The translations under genes were made by a program, and so were the position numbers. A DNA stretch of 40,200 bases from assembly GCA_009746045.1 (NCBI GenBank), contig RPFO01002263.1, positions 185,001-225,200 of the forward strand, given 5' to 3'. Below are positions 23,808-35,200 of this stretch, piece by piece (within the stretch, counting starts at the first letter, position 1; every line of letters begins with the position of its first letter). The stretch is from Mesostigma viride. Lineage: Eukaryota; Streptophyta; Mesostigmatophyceae; Mesostigmatales; Mesostigmataceae. The notes below the pieces were generated by a model. It was given only the letters and a program-made list of their open reading frames with translations. It was not told the origin of the DNA and did no database searches.

Positions 23808-25561
23808 GATGGCTAACGGGCCTTGAAACAAATCACCAGAAGCTCCCAACCGTTACTTCGAAGATTGTGACCGAGGCGAAGTGCCTAGTATTTTCCATGC
23901 ATTCTCAATTGCATGCTGGGATCGTTAACCTCTTCGAAAAGCTAATCCACAGGGGGCAAGCGAGCTGCCAATCTCGAAGGCAAGCTGTATCGCCAAAGCA
24001 CTTACCTCCGAACTGTTCGTGAAATCACCAAATAAGATCTCTAGAGAATAATTGCCAACGCATGCTCGATTATGGCTGTTCGCGCCGCGTCATGCCTGCT
24101 CAGGCTGATACCCGACAAGATTATGGATGGGAACTACCCAAGCCCGAGTAGACCGTGGACTGACAGTTGACTGAGGTCGTGACCGGATAGCGGGTTCATA
24201 ACCGGGTTCATCTATTGGTTACCTAACAAGGAGTGATTTGTAGACGTGGCACACTTGCTGTCCACAACTTACTAACTCACGTGCGCGGTGTTGACCTGAT
24301 TCCCACTTTCCCACAGCTGTTGCATGTGCTTCCACGTCCAGCGAGTGCATTTCTCCACTCTCCAGTTCAAATCGAGCTGGATGCGTCAGAGTTCAGTTAG
24401 CGTTAACGGCGCTACTAGCATTAACTCTTGTATTGTATATTACAGGCCGTTTTGCGGCCTATCAACGCGATAGATAAATTAGAGGGACGCACTCATGATC
24501 ATTATCCACGATGGATCGGAACGCAATCAGTCCAAAAGAGATCAGCAAAATAGAGTACAACGATAATGCGTGGGCCGGGCATGCATGGGATTTTTAAAAG
24601 CGAGCTTCACTAATACACGAGCGGCTCCAGCCGGGAAGACACAATCGACTAGCATAGACGTTCAAGCCCTAAGATGAAACGTCGAGATTAAGGATCCCTA
24701 GGGTTAACCTAAGGGTTAATGAAACTGTGTTAAATCAAATTTTCAAGCAAACAACGTCAAATTGAATCCCCGGCCATTGTTTGAGTGCACAGCCGTTGTA
24801 ATGGGCATGTGAGTGTTTGGGGGATGGGCCCGGTACTGTAGGCAAGGCCGTCATTGCTTTTACTTGCAAGGTAATCAAGGCTTTGCTGGTTTAGCATTCC
24901 ACTGCATGTTCAGTCATTATAAGGAAGATTGTTTTCTAGGGAATATATTTGCATGTTGCAGTTATACATGGGGTCGTGGACAGCTGGTAGACCGGCAAGT
25001 TACGTACTTACGTACCATGTAATACCCTACACGCACGGATGGCAGAATGATGTGGCACCTCAACCCTGTGTAGATGCTACGGAGAAAGCCACTTGCAAAA
25101 TCCATTACTAGCTGCCGAACAGTGAACACGGATATCTCCATGTGCATTATATTATATATAGTAGTATAATATAATAAATATTTTGACTTATATTGCAAAT
25201 AAATATAATTATATATCAAGGAGACAAACAGCGCAGGCCAGAAATCGGGAGAATCCGGACCATGGTTGCTCGAGCCTGCCGTTATCTTGTCCGCATTTGC
25301 GAGTCGTTCAGGATGACGGATGAATATGAATGGAGATGGAAATGTGTAGCCTTGCAATTGTGCATTGAAATTATGGCTGGCTTACGTGTAGAGCGACTAG
25401 ATGACCTAGACGGTGGGGCCGGAAACAGCTTGCTTGATCAGGGCGTGTGTTTCGAGCCTAACTGGCCGGGAGTGTCTAGTGGTGAGCACCATTGCTGCGA
25501 TCGCTCTCCCACCAGTTACGAGGAAATACCCGCAAATGGAAAACCACTGAAAAAGGTCTAG
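23808..25561. other. Upstream region of the TTC39-like gene, no gene recognised
   Basis: Presumed 5' UTR and promoter side of the minus-strand gene. No known motif could be assigned with confidence. A strongly AT-rich patch occupies about 25143-25215. A plus-strand open frame at 25193-25561 (122 codons) starts in that AT-rich patch and shows no recognisable domain. Confidence 0.5.
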
Positions 25562-26385
25562 CTAGTCAGTCATTACGTTAGCCATGCCATGATTCCAAAC
25601 GTCCCAGAACTGCACACGGTGCAAAGGCGAAAATTCGGAGGACAGCACAGTCTTTCGAATGTGCGGCGGGAACCAAAAGCCCGCGTATGCCAGAAAACAT
25701 CGTGTTGCTGCAGCGACGCGACGATGTGGACAACGAATCCAGTGCCAAGCTCGGAACGTCCGCAAAGGAGATCTGGCATCACAGGGTTCATGCAGATGTG
25801 CGGAGATACTACGCGATCCAGCCGGTCCACGACCTGTTTGTAGAGCTTGTGCCAAGGGGCAGCACCGATCGAACAGATGTGGGTGACGTTGCAAAAAACA
25901 ACGGACTTGACGGAGCATAATGTCTCGGTCATAGTCTTTGACCAACAAACGATGCAAGAGTTCGACAAGAGTCGTGATGAAATCGACACGATAAGAACAA
26001 AGACGGGAAAAACGATGCAACTGACTAAGTAAGAACAACACCATATTTTGCTGTGTGGGAAAGGAGACTGTGAATATCGGGGTAGCGAATAAAAGGAATT
26101 TGCTGATATTTAGGATCCTTGCGCTTATCATAGACAGCCGTACGCCAGCCCTTCTTGTTATGGGTAATGTTAAGATCGAGGTAATTGCAACTAGTATCCT
26201 CCGACGTGAGCGCTTTAACGTGAGGGACGCTTGCGGGTAGATGCCAGCTGTGATATACAAATGGGTTGCGAAATCAGGGTTGTTGAAAGCAATGACATCA
26301 TCAATGTATCGACATGTGTGGATAAAACGCCTGATGAGAACATCATCATTTGAGGCAATGAGATTCTCCTGTGATGTAAAATTAT
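25562..26385 (-). pseudogene. Penelope-like (PLE-type) reverse transcriptase fragment
   Basis: Read on the minus strand, the fragment starts near 26385 with SQENLIASNDDVLIRRF. RYIDDVIAFNNPDF follows, with the catalytic YIDD at 26294-26308, then IYPQASLTLKRS and FLLSQLHRFSRLCSYRVDF. The end reads LLVKDYDRDIMLRQVRCFLQRH. A YIDD followed by N-(N/K)-x-x-F, IYP, S-Q-x-x-R-(F/Y)-x-R-(L/V)-C and a late K/R-H resembles RTs of Penelope-like elements. After about residue FLQRH the sense switches frame (ICSIGAAPWHKLYKQVVDRL), indicating decay. No GIY-YIG endonuclease is visible downstream, and the upstream half of the RT is missing where the next LINE fragment begins. Family assignment is by motif memory only. 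Confidence 0.6.
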
Positions 26386-27195
26386 GTATATTAATAATAT
26401 AATTACTTACATCAGAGTGAAATCACTCAAACCAAAGGAAACGCCCAGCTATAAACCTATATACAGAGCCATGTCAAAGCTCTATACTACGATAAGACCA
26501 ATGGAAACGCCTAACGGGAGGAACCTAATAGCCCTGCTGCACCGCAAAATCAGCCCGCGTACGGCGGAGCATGATGTCAGCCATGGCCCGAGTCAGCGCC
26601 ACCGACAAGCGCTGACGCCAATATGACGTCCAGGTCCGCGCCGACCATGGGGCCCGCTGGCCCTCCAGGTCCAGCCGGTCCTCCCGGAGCCGGCAACACT
26701 CCTTGAAGAAGGCGGAGGTCAGGGGCCCCATGGCCCCAAACTCCTCCAGGACAAAGGGCACCACACGATGGTGCCCGACGTCGCCGTAGGCCAGGAGCTT
26801 GGCCCACTCCGCCCGGTCCGCTGTGTAACCTGCCGTGAGGGAGGCCCCAGCCACGTGCATGGCTAAGAGCCAAGGGCCGCGCCACCAAAACGTCAATAAG
26901 CAGATGCCGGCCACCCCCCTCAAAGTCCAGCACCACGATGTCAGGCCGGTGGTTGGGGGAATAGAAGGCAGCGCCATCCGCATCCTCGGACCGGATGTTC
27001 GCGTGGGGGAAAACCGACCGCGAACCATGGCGAGCACCACCGTCAGGAGGACAGTGTGCAAATACAAATACCAATTCTGATTTTGTTGGCCCCCCATGCA
27101 TGCAGGCAACCTGTAGTGAGTCCCCGTGGGATCCAGCGGCTGCCCACAGCTACCACAACAAGGCCGCCCGGTCGGAACAAGAGGCTGCGGGGCAA
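26386..27195 (-). mobile_element. 5'-truncated LINE copy (tandem unit 1), C-terminal domain plus 3' UTR
   Basis: Nearly identical to the neighbouring 27196-28110 unit, including the AT-rich 3' UTR next to the ATATAATTACTTAC border. It encodes, with frame breaks near 26900-27010, the C-terminal part of a LINE: GGQQNQNWYLYLHTVLL, an SPNHRPD-equivalent region, GAMGPLTSAFFKECC and YWRQRLSVALTRAM, ending RTRADFAVQQGY. The 5' truncation falls within LRGK/QPL sequence, right where the next unit's 3' end begins. Confidence 0.7.
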
Positions 27196-28110
27196 AATAT
27201 ATATTAAAAATATAATTACTTACAGCAGAGTGAAATCACTCAAACCAAAGCAAACGCCCAGCTATAAACCTATATACAGAGCCATGTCAAAGCTCTATAC
27301 TACGATAAGACCAATGGAAACGCCTAACGGGAGGAACCTGATAGCCCTGCTGCACCGCAAAATCAGCCCGCGTACGGCGGAGCATGATGTCAGCCATGGC
27401 CCGAGTCAGCGCCACCGACAAGCGCTGACGCCAATATGACGTCCAGGTCCGCGCCGACCATGGGGCCCGCTGGCCCTCCAGGTCCAGCCGGTCCTCCCGG
27501 AGCCGGCAACACTCCTTGAAGAAGGCGGAGGTCAGGGGCCCCATGGCCCCAAACTCCTCCAGGACAAAGGGCACCACACGATGGTGCCCGACGTCGCCGT
27601 AGGCCAGGAGCTTGGCCCGCTCCGCCCGGTCCGCCGTGTAACCTGCCGTGAGGGAGGCCCCAGCCACGTGGCTAAGAGCCAAGGGCCGCGCCACCGAAAC
27701 GTCAATAAGCAGATGCCGGCCACCCCCCTCAAAGTCCAGCACCACGATGTCAGGCCGGTGGTTGGGGGAATAGAAGGCAGCGCCATCCGCATCCTCGGAC
27801 CGGATGTTCGCGTGGGGGAAGACCGACCGAATCATGGCGAGCACCACCGTCAGGAGGACAGTGTGCAAATACAAATACCAATTCTGATTCTGTTGGCCCC
27901 CCATGCAGGCAAGGTAGTGAGTCCCCGTGGGATCCAGCGGCTGCCCACAGCTACCACAAGGCCGCCCGGCCGGAACAAGAGGCTGCGGGGCAAATAGCTG
28001 GTGCCGGAGCGCCACCGCGAGTAGTGGCTGGGAGCCAAGGCGAATGGGGGGGCCATGGGAAGAGCACGAAGGTACCCCGGCGAGGCAGCGCCATGCACCT
28101 GACAAGCGCT
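27196..28110 (-). mobile_element. 5'-truncated LINE copy (tandem unit 2), open C-terminal domain
   Basis: One minus-strand frame remains open from about 28110 to 27287. It carries CGSCGQPLDPTGTHYLACMG (a C-x2-C...H...C zinc pattern), WYLYLHTVLLTVVLAM, EDADGAAFYSPNHRPDIVVL and GGRHLLIDVSVARPL. The RPD...IDVSV arrangement resembles the PD-(D/E)xK-type restriction-like endonuclease found at the C-terminus of some LINEs. The left border is a 3' UTR shared with unit 1. The right border, near 28100-28115, fuses a second piece of the same C-terminus (CWRQRLS) to the upstream part, so the unit is chimeric. Confidence 0.7.
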
Positions 28111-28183
28111 GACGCCAACATGGGAAATATATATTCATTGAGGGGAAATATATATACTGATTACTATTAATTTCTTCAGGGTT

Positions 28184-28301
28184 ATTCTCCCAGTTATTGG
28201 GTTTTTCCTTATGTTGCATGCCCATCTCACCTCCGTAATCTATCATTCTCAATGAATATATGGGCATGCAACATAAGGAAAAACCCGATAACTGGGAGAA
28301 T
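28184..28301. repeat. Near-perfect inverted repeat (41-bp arms, 36-bp spacer)
   Basis: The left arm 28184-28224 and right arm 28261-28301 are reverse complements with one mismatch (T versus C inside CAGTTATTGGG). One more pair (28225/28260) extends the stem. A second, shorter inverted pair (TATATTCATTGAG near 28128 and CTCAATGAATATA near 28248) lies around it. A transcript would form a long hairpin. It sits between two LINE remnants and is not explained by either. Confidence 0.85.
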
Positions 28302-28417
28302 GTCAGAACACAGACATCCAAGGATCACGCCAGCTGCACAAGGTACAACTAACTATACATCACAAAACTACACGCAGCAACAGCGCTGCCGGCCCACCAT
28401 GCAGGCCTGGAAGGGAT

Positions 28418-30527
28418 CTAGACCGCATGGGTCGCGACAAAGTCGGCCCGGGTGCGGCGGAATAACACATCAGCCACGGTGCGAGTGAGGGCGAGTGACA
28501 GGCGCTGCCGCCAATACGAGGACCACGTGCGGGCCGACCACGGGGCGGGCTGACCCTCGAGGTCGAGGCGGTCTTCACGGCGCTGGCAGCACTCGTGGAA
28601 AAACTCCGCTGTCTTGGGGCCCATGGCCCCGAACTCCTCAAGGACAAAGGGGATGACCCGGTGGGGCCCCACATTGCCGTAGGAGGCAAACTTGTCGCGC
28701 TCAGCCACAGCGGCAGCAGCGCCGGCATCCACAGCCGCCCGGAGGATGTGGCGACCGGAAAGCGGCCGAGCCACGGAGATCCATCTCGATGAGCAGGTGG
28801 CAACCCTGCCCGTCGTATAGTCAAGCACGGTATAATGTCGGGGCGGTGGTTGGGTGAGTAGAGGGCGGCCCCATCCGCGTCCTCGCACTTGATGGTGGAG
28901 TGGGGAAAGACCGACCGAACCATGGCACACACCACCCGGAGGAGAGCGGTATGGAGATAGAGGAACCAGTTCTGGTTCTGCTGGCCACCCATGCACGCGA
29001 TGTAGTGCGTCCCAGTAGTATCCAGAGCAAGCCCGCAGCTGCCGCAGGACGCACCCGCCGTGATGAGAGGTTGCGGGGCAAAGAGCTGGTGGCGGAGAGC
29101 GATGGCGTAAAGGGCCGGAACCAGCGTGAACAAAGGGCTCATGGGGAGGGCGCGCAGGAATGCGGACCCCACGCTCCCCTCAAGGGAAACGGAGGGAAGC
29201 CAAGCCTTCCCCTGATCGTTCAAGCTCGCATGCAGACCCATCCAGTCGGCACAGTGTAGTATACCCGCGTAGGTCTTTTGTTGTTTTTCATGAACGCAGG
29301 CAGGGAAGACACTAGGACTGACGACAGTGGACACGCCGGGCGTGCCCGGCCGGGGCAGGCGACGGTGGACGGCCTGAACGGGGCGGACGAGGTCGCAAGC
29401 CTGCTGGATCCCGAGGTAAGAATCCTGCACAGCCTGCACAAAGGGGAAGGGGGATGGGGTGACCAAGTCGGGAATGGCGCTGACCGCGCTGGGGACCAAC
29501 CGGCGGATCTCCGCCCAGGCCTGAGCAACAGAGCCAAGGAAGGCGGCGGGGGCGAGGCGGGCGGAGCGGGTGAGCCCACACCCGGCCGCCCATGCGGCAG
29601 GGGAGGGTGGCCAAGCGCATGGAGTGAGCTGGCAGGCTAGGGCCGGGGAGGAGCACCTGCAAGGCGGCCTGAATGCGCTCGTCATGGCCTTCCGCGGCAT
29701 GCAAGCCGCACCAAGTGGGGGGGAGCGCCACGGAGCCAGTGAACCACCCGCGGGTGGGCGCAAAACCACAGGAGGAGCCCTTTGGTCTGGGGGTCCTTGA
29801 GGGGCGCCCAATTAAGTCGCGAGGACATGGGTGCGCTGTTCCACGGTGGCCCGGAGCTCCTCTTCGACGTAGTCAGGGTCGATCACCCACAGGGACGCCC
29901 ATGCAGGCACGAGAAACCACACGCCCGCGCCAATGCCCCCGGGATAGCCGCGGGGAAGCCAGAGCAGTCCCCCTGGGGCGAAAAGACTGCACACTTCCAA
30001 GGGGAGGGTGAGCCGAAGGTTGATGGCCGCCATGGCCACTTCAAGGGCAGCCAGGGCGGCAACCACAGCGTCGGCCGGGCCAAGGGCATGAATATCGTCC
30101 ATATAGGCGAGGAGCACGACATCCGGGTGCGCAGCGTGGACACCTTGGAGAGCCTTGTGCAGCGGGGCAGACAGGTAAAAGGGGCCGAGGGGGTCACCTT
30201 GCTGGGTTCCCGTGCGGGAAGCGACGTCGGCGAGTTACGTCCCATTCTCCATGAGGAAGGAGAGTTGAGTGGGTTAATGCGCCGTAGCAGGCTGCGGTCC
30301 ACGCAAGAAGGTCAGGGAACGCCTCGCCGACGGCCTCAAAGATGCTAGCCTTGGTGACAGCATTGAACGCATTGTGGCAATCCACCTTCAGCGCCACATG
30401 GGTCGGATGCGTCTCTAGGTACAGTAGGCCTGAACTGTGTGCACGATGATGTCGCTGCCCCCTTTGGTGGCGACGCCAAGCTGGGCCGCGACGGACTCCT
30501 CAGTATCACTCCGGTTGGGGCAGAAGT
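28418..30527 (-). pseudogene. LINE RT with restriction-like C-terminal domain, interrupted by element 2
   Basis: Reading from 30527 down, the fragment enters inside the RT with FCPNRSDTEESVAAQLGVAT. VALKVDCHNAFNAV follows (first catalytic Asp, near 30362-30390), then the GDPLGP-type region and LLAYMDDIHALG (YMDD at 30094-30105). The C-terminal zinc pattern CGSCGLALDTTGTHYIACMG is near 29000, with EDADGAALYSPNHRPD near 28860 and a final RTRADFVATHAV ending at 28418. Frame changes occur near 30340, 30200, 29800 and 28830. It is related to, but clearly diverged from, the two tandem units at 26386-28110. The N-terminal half is absent because the LTR of element 2 copy 2 begins at 30528. Confidence 0.75.
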
Positions 30528-30820
30528 AGTTAACGTTCCTAGCAAACGCAATGTGAAGGATATGGTTGCAATGCAGCAATGTGTGGATATGGTTGGAAAC
30601 GGAGCTTTGTTAAAATTGGATAATGTTACAGCGCTCACACACTTGAGGCTTGTACACGCGCTTGCCAAGTCAAGGCACAACACGTGAGGCGGGCTCGCAA
30701 GAGATCTGCCCAAATGGCACTGGCCTATTGTTTATATACTTGTGCACTGTGCTTGCTAGTCCTGAGCAACCTAAGAGGTATGCTCAGTAATAACACTCCC
30801 GGTACAGTATTCACTACCTG
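30528..30820 (-). repeat. 3' LTR of element 2 copy 2, left part (split by copy 1)
   Basis: Starts AGTTAACG after the LINE sequence and matches the first 290 bases of the 30821-31518 LTR. It stops at CACTACCTG, where the copy 1 LTR begins. The rest of the same LTR resumes at 38845. Together the two pieces make about 699 bp, the length of an intact LTR. Confidence 0.85.
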
Positions 30821-31518
30821 AGTTAAGCTTTCTTCGCACACGCAATGTGAAGGATATGGTTGCAATGCAGCAATGTGTGAATATGGTTGGAAACGGAGCT
30901 TTGTTAAATCGGATAATGGTTACAGCGCTCAACACTTGAGGCTTGCACACGAGCTTGCCAAGTCAAGGCACAACACGTGAGGCGGGCTCGCAAGAGATAT
31001 CCATTTGGCACTGGCCTATTGTTTATATACTTGTGCACTGTGCTTGCTAGTCCTGAGCAGCCTAGGAGGCCTGCTCAGTAATAACACTCCCGGTACAGTA
31101 TTCACTACCTGTACAGCGCCCAGCTCCTATACAGTAGGTCTGCCATACAGGCACAGTGACCACAGAGTACAGTCACCACAGTGATTATTGCATCTGCACC
31201 TAGAAGTCCAGGACTAAGCCTGCGGTACCAACAGACCACAGGTTAAGGTTCCTATTTCCTGCGTACGACGTATTAATCCAATACCGTCGTAGGTACAGCA
31301 CCTAATTCCTGTCAGCCCAGGAATTACTGTCGACCCCATATGTCGTCGGCAAATATTCACGTCCGACTTAGAAGAACAGCCGGCTCGCGCTCGCGCGCGA
31401 CCGGGAAGTCGGAACGCCATAACTTTCTTGATACTTGTCGGAATGAACTCGTTCCGGTGCCGCTGGAATCGCAGAGATATGCCGAATCAGGATCACGCCA
31501 ATGCGCTTGGCGTTAACT
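30821..31518 (-). repeat. 3' LTR of element 2 copy 1
   Basis: A 698-bp LTR. On the plus strand it starts AGTTAAG and ends GCGTTAACT, so the ends are again AGTT/AACT. About ten visible differences separate it from the 5' LTR at 38150-38844, including changes near 30835, 30930 and 31165. Confidence 0.92.
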
Positions 31519-32266
31519 CCAATCCTTTCTTTTCTTGAGCTGTAGCAGCTCACACAAGTCTACATACAAACACACACAATGGGTACTGGATATCCTCCCC
31601 AGACTACAAGTCACAACCCGCTGGGCATGACAGTCAGCTTGGATTCCTTATTATATGTACATAGCACCCATACTGGCTCAGGAGCACAAACAAATTACAA
31701 TGAGTCCCTATCCCTTCACGGGAGGCTCGTTGTGTTACCCATGTACAAGAGGTTGGCCAACTGTGGCAGCCCATAGGTGTTCAGTTAAGAACTTGAGAAG
31801 TATGTACAACCTTCAGGACCTTAGGCGAAACCCCACAGATCACCCACAACAGCTCATCAGAAAACATTGCTGACCCCCAGACGGGAGTCGGCGCCGGTCT
31901 GCTGCCCCTTATCGAACCAGACACAACATCTACGCGAAGCACATGCAAAACACAAGCTCCCATACTCGTTCCAACCGTGGAAAATCAGGGGACCTGTCGC
32001 CACCTCACCAGCATGGTGGATGGGTCAGCCAGTCCGTGAAACTCCGCCTTAAGACGGCACCAGGGAATCGAACCCCGCCCACAAACCACAGATCTGGGGA
32101 AACCTCAGACTGAGATGAAAACCCCAGATAGACATCTCTCCATCAGAGACAATGTCAGACATTCCCACACCAGAGACATGTCTCACCCCTCAAGGTGTGC
32201 TCAGGATTATGTACAATCAAGCTCCCAGCCTGATATCCAGAGACTTAAGCACCCAGCTCTCAGCTT
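31519..32266 (-). other. 3' non-coding region of element 2 copy 1
   Basis: 748 bp between the pol stop and the 3' LTR, without coding capacity. Its counterpart in copy 2 is 39255-40069. A GGTTCGATTCC pol-III B-box-like sequence occurs on the minus strand near 32066-32078 and again in copy 2 near 39865-39877. Confidence 0.7.
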
Positions 32267-35200
32267 TTAGACAGATAGACCGACTTGACAGTCAGCATTC
32301 ATGAGCTTCCTCAGTACATTGTACTGGGCTGGGGCCTTGTGTGGCAGCTTTGTCAATGCATCAGCAGGGTTCTCCTCGCCAGGGATATGCTTCAAGTCAA
32401 CCAAACTGGCCAACTCCTTCAGCAACAAATAATCCAGGTCCCGGCTCCTGGCCAGCTGCTTGTGAACAAACTGGACCATACCCATGCTGTCTGTTAGCAA
32501 CAACGTCTCCATCTGCAAGGTCCAAGGGGTAACTGAAGCCAGCTCCAGCATTAACTCCTTTATGTACAGGCTGGACTGGATCCCCTCGCATATGGCCCTG
32601 CATTCTGCCACATCTGAACTGATACAGACCCTCTTCTGCAGTCTGCTGTACCAGCTGAACAAACTTGCCCTGCTCTGATAAAAAGCAAACAGAGCAGCAG
32701 ATCTCCCCCTGACCTTGGTAACCTGGCGAGCATCCATGGAACTGTCAACAAAGATCTCCAAGGTGATAGGCTGGGCAAAGTCAATCCCAGACAAAATCAG
32801 ATCAGGGGTACTCTCCACCAACCGGGCTATGACTCGAGGCTTCTCATCCTCAAGCACCTCATCAGGCATTCTGCTATGGACCATCAAAGACGGACCACAG
32901 ATGCTGGCAAACCAGGCCCACATGCCTCTCAACTCAGGTCCTGCAGCCTGGGTGATCTTCTCTGGCAAGGCCTTCACAATGGTCTGTTTATAATCTCCTC
33001 CAGCCTGAAGCCTGATACTCCACTCCCCGTCCCTCCTGAACAGGGTAGCCTGCATTCCACAGAACACTACAGGCTTGTTGGGCTCCTGCCACAGCTCCTT
33101 GCCCAGTGAAAACTTGCCACTGATGACAGGAATAAACTTCTTCAGCCAGGTCGTGGGGGCTAGCAAATGCAGATCATCTCCATGCAAACTAGCATACACT
33201 GGCAGACCCTCCCATTGGGCCAGCAGCAAACAGGGATCAACTGAAGACACTCTCAAGCCACACTCACTGATCAGAGCTTCCTGCAGCGTGAGTCTCCAGA
33301 TGATTGGGCTCGACCTGAGTCCTTCCAGGCCCTTCAGAATAACCAGGAATTGTTGATGCAGCTCCAGCTTCCAGATGGCAGGCACCTCAACACAGTAAGG
33401 CTCATCCTGCTTCCACACCCTCCTGGCCACTTCTGGATCAGATTTTAAAAATGCCCTCTTGAAGTCCAGCAGCACTGATGACATAGCTGCTCCCCTGTTC
33501 AGCAACCCCACGTAGAGACATAGCAAAATTCTCCATGTGTCGTGTAGCATCCCTGGCGTGTATAGCTCCTCTCCTGGCAGACTCCCCGTGCCGTGATACT
33601 CATTCAGGACAGGCCTGACATGGGGCACTGATACCTCATCCACAACCTTCCTCTTCAGCACAAATCTCAAAGCAAGCTTCCTTGATGCTGGGGGACGTCT
33701 GTCTGTTGGTGCAGCACACTCAAACTGCAACCACTCCTCCAATGCCTTGGAGAAGGCGAGCTTCCAAGCCTCAAACAAAGTAGGCGAGCTCATCTCTTGG
33801 ACCAGCTGGTCATATGTCAAAGGAGAGTGTGCAGCAAGGCTCCTGTGAGTTATGCCAATACTGCTGGGGTGCAACACAGCTGGAATAACCAAACTGGCCG
33901 CTGGGGGCACCTCCCCTTCATCCCATTTTACACCCTTGACCGGCTTGGCCCTGCACCTGACTGGAAATGTTGTCCTGAAATTTTCTAGGGGAATCATCCC
34001 CCAGCCATCTCTTCTCAGAGCTGTAGCTCTGATAGAAATCCCAGGATTGCCCAGAAAATTCTGACCCAAAATCACAGGGCCATCATAGTCCTCTAGGACA
34101 AGGAAGGTCACATCCACACCCATGACAGGGGCAGTAACCTCTCCCAACACCCTTAGATGCGTCCTACCACTGAAATCAGACACCCAGGGGCAACTTGGTT
34201 CTCCGACCAGCAGTTCTCCTGTATGCTGAGGTCCCATGACAGAAACCTGTGCATTGGTATCTATCTCCATGGCAGCTACCTCAGGTTCATCCAACTGGAC
34301 AAGCTTGGACACCTTAGGCTCCTTCTTGGCTCTTTGCAAAGCCTGTACAATATCTGATAGACGCACACCCCTAGGCCTGGTGTCGGGCCGTTCCGGAGGT
34401 GCAGCCTGTCCGCCTGCTTGCCCAACCACCGTATGTGAAGGTACCCCAGGGGCCGGGCCAGGGTCACCCTGAGGGCTCGATACAGCTGTAGCACCCTGAT
34501 CAGGAAGCTCCACGTCACCCCCGCCTTGTACACCAGCGGGCACCTGGAAGAGGTCTCCTTGATTACCTCCCCGGGGACGGATCTTTGACCAGGACAGACG
34601 GTGCACTGCTTGGGAGCCATCAATGGCCACCCAGCACTTATGGCCAGCGGCTTCTACTCGGGTCACCACCCCATCATGCCAGCTGCCACGTTTCCCTGGA
34701 AAGCTTGGTTCCTTCCACACAACAACCTGTTGTCCAACGTTAGGTTCTAGGACACTCCAGCCCTTGTCTTTCTGCCTCAGCTTGAGGAACTTGGCCTCTA
34801 GCTTCTCCTTCCATGCCTGCTCAGCATCAGCTGGCAGCATCCTGGTATGCAGCATAAGAGGATTGATGGCAATGTCACCAAAGAACATGGGAGTCCTCAG
34901 GTTCAGCCTGTCCTCCACAGAACGTAGCCATGCAGATGTCACAATGGCAGATGACGTCCTTGGAATCCTCTCCACCAGCAGCACAGTCTTGATCTCTTGG
35001 ATGGCTCTCTCCACCACCCCTTGCTGGCCGTGGCTCTCCCTGGGTGTAATCAGCAACTCTGGAAACTCTGGCAGGTTCTCACAGCACTCAAACTGAATGT
35101 CACACTGCAACAACTCCAACCCAGGGTACCTGCTCCTTGTCAACTTCAGAGCAGCAATCAATGTAGGCTTCTCCATGTCAGGCAGGATCTCTAGGGTCTT

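Noticed and set aside
25193-25561. 122-codon plus-strand open frame
   Set aside because: Starts in an AT-rich patch and has no recognisable domain or supporting context.
30528-31518. Irregular tandem duplication inside a single LTR
   Set aside because: The left extra piece and the right extra piece at 38845-39254 complete each other across a CCTG duplication, so a nested insertion explains both.
32060-32080. tRNA or pol-III gene suggested by a GGTTCGATTCC B-box on the minus strand (repeated near 39870)
   Set aside because: No cloverleaf, acceptor stem or A box could be built around it. It is kept as a note on the element 2 3' region.
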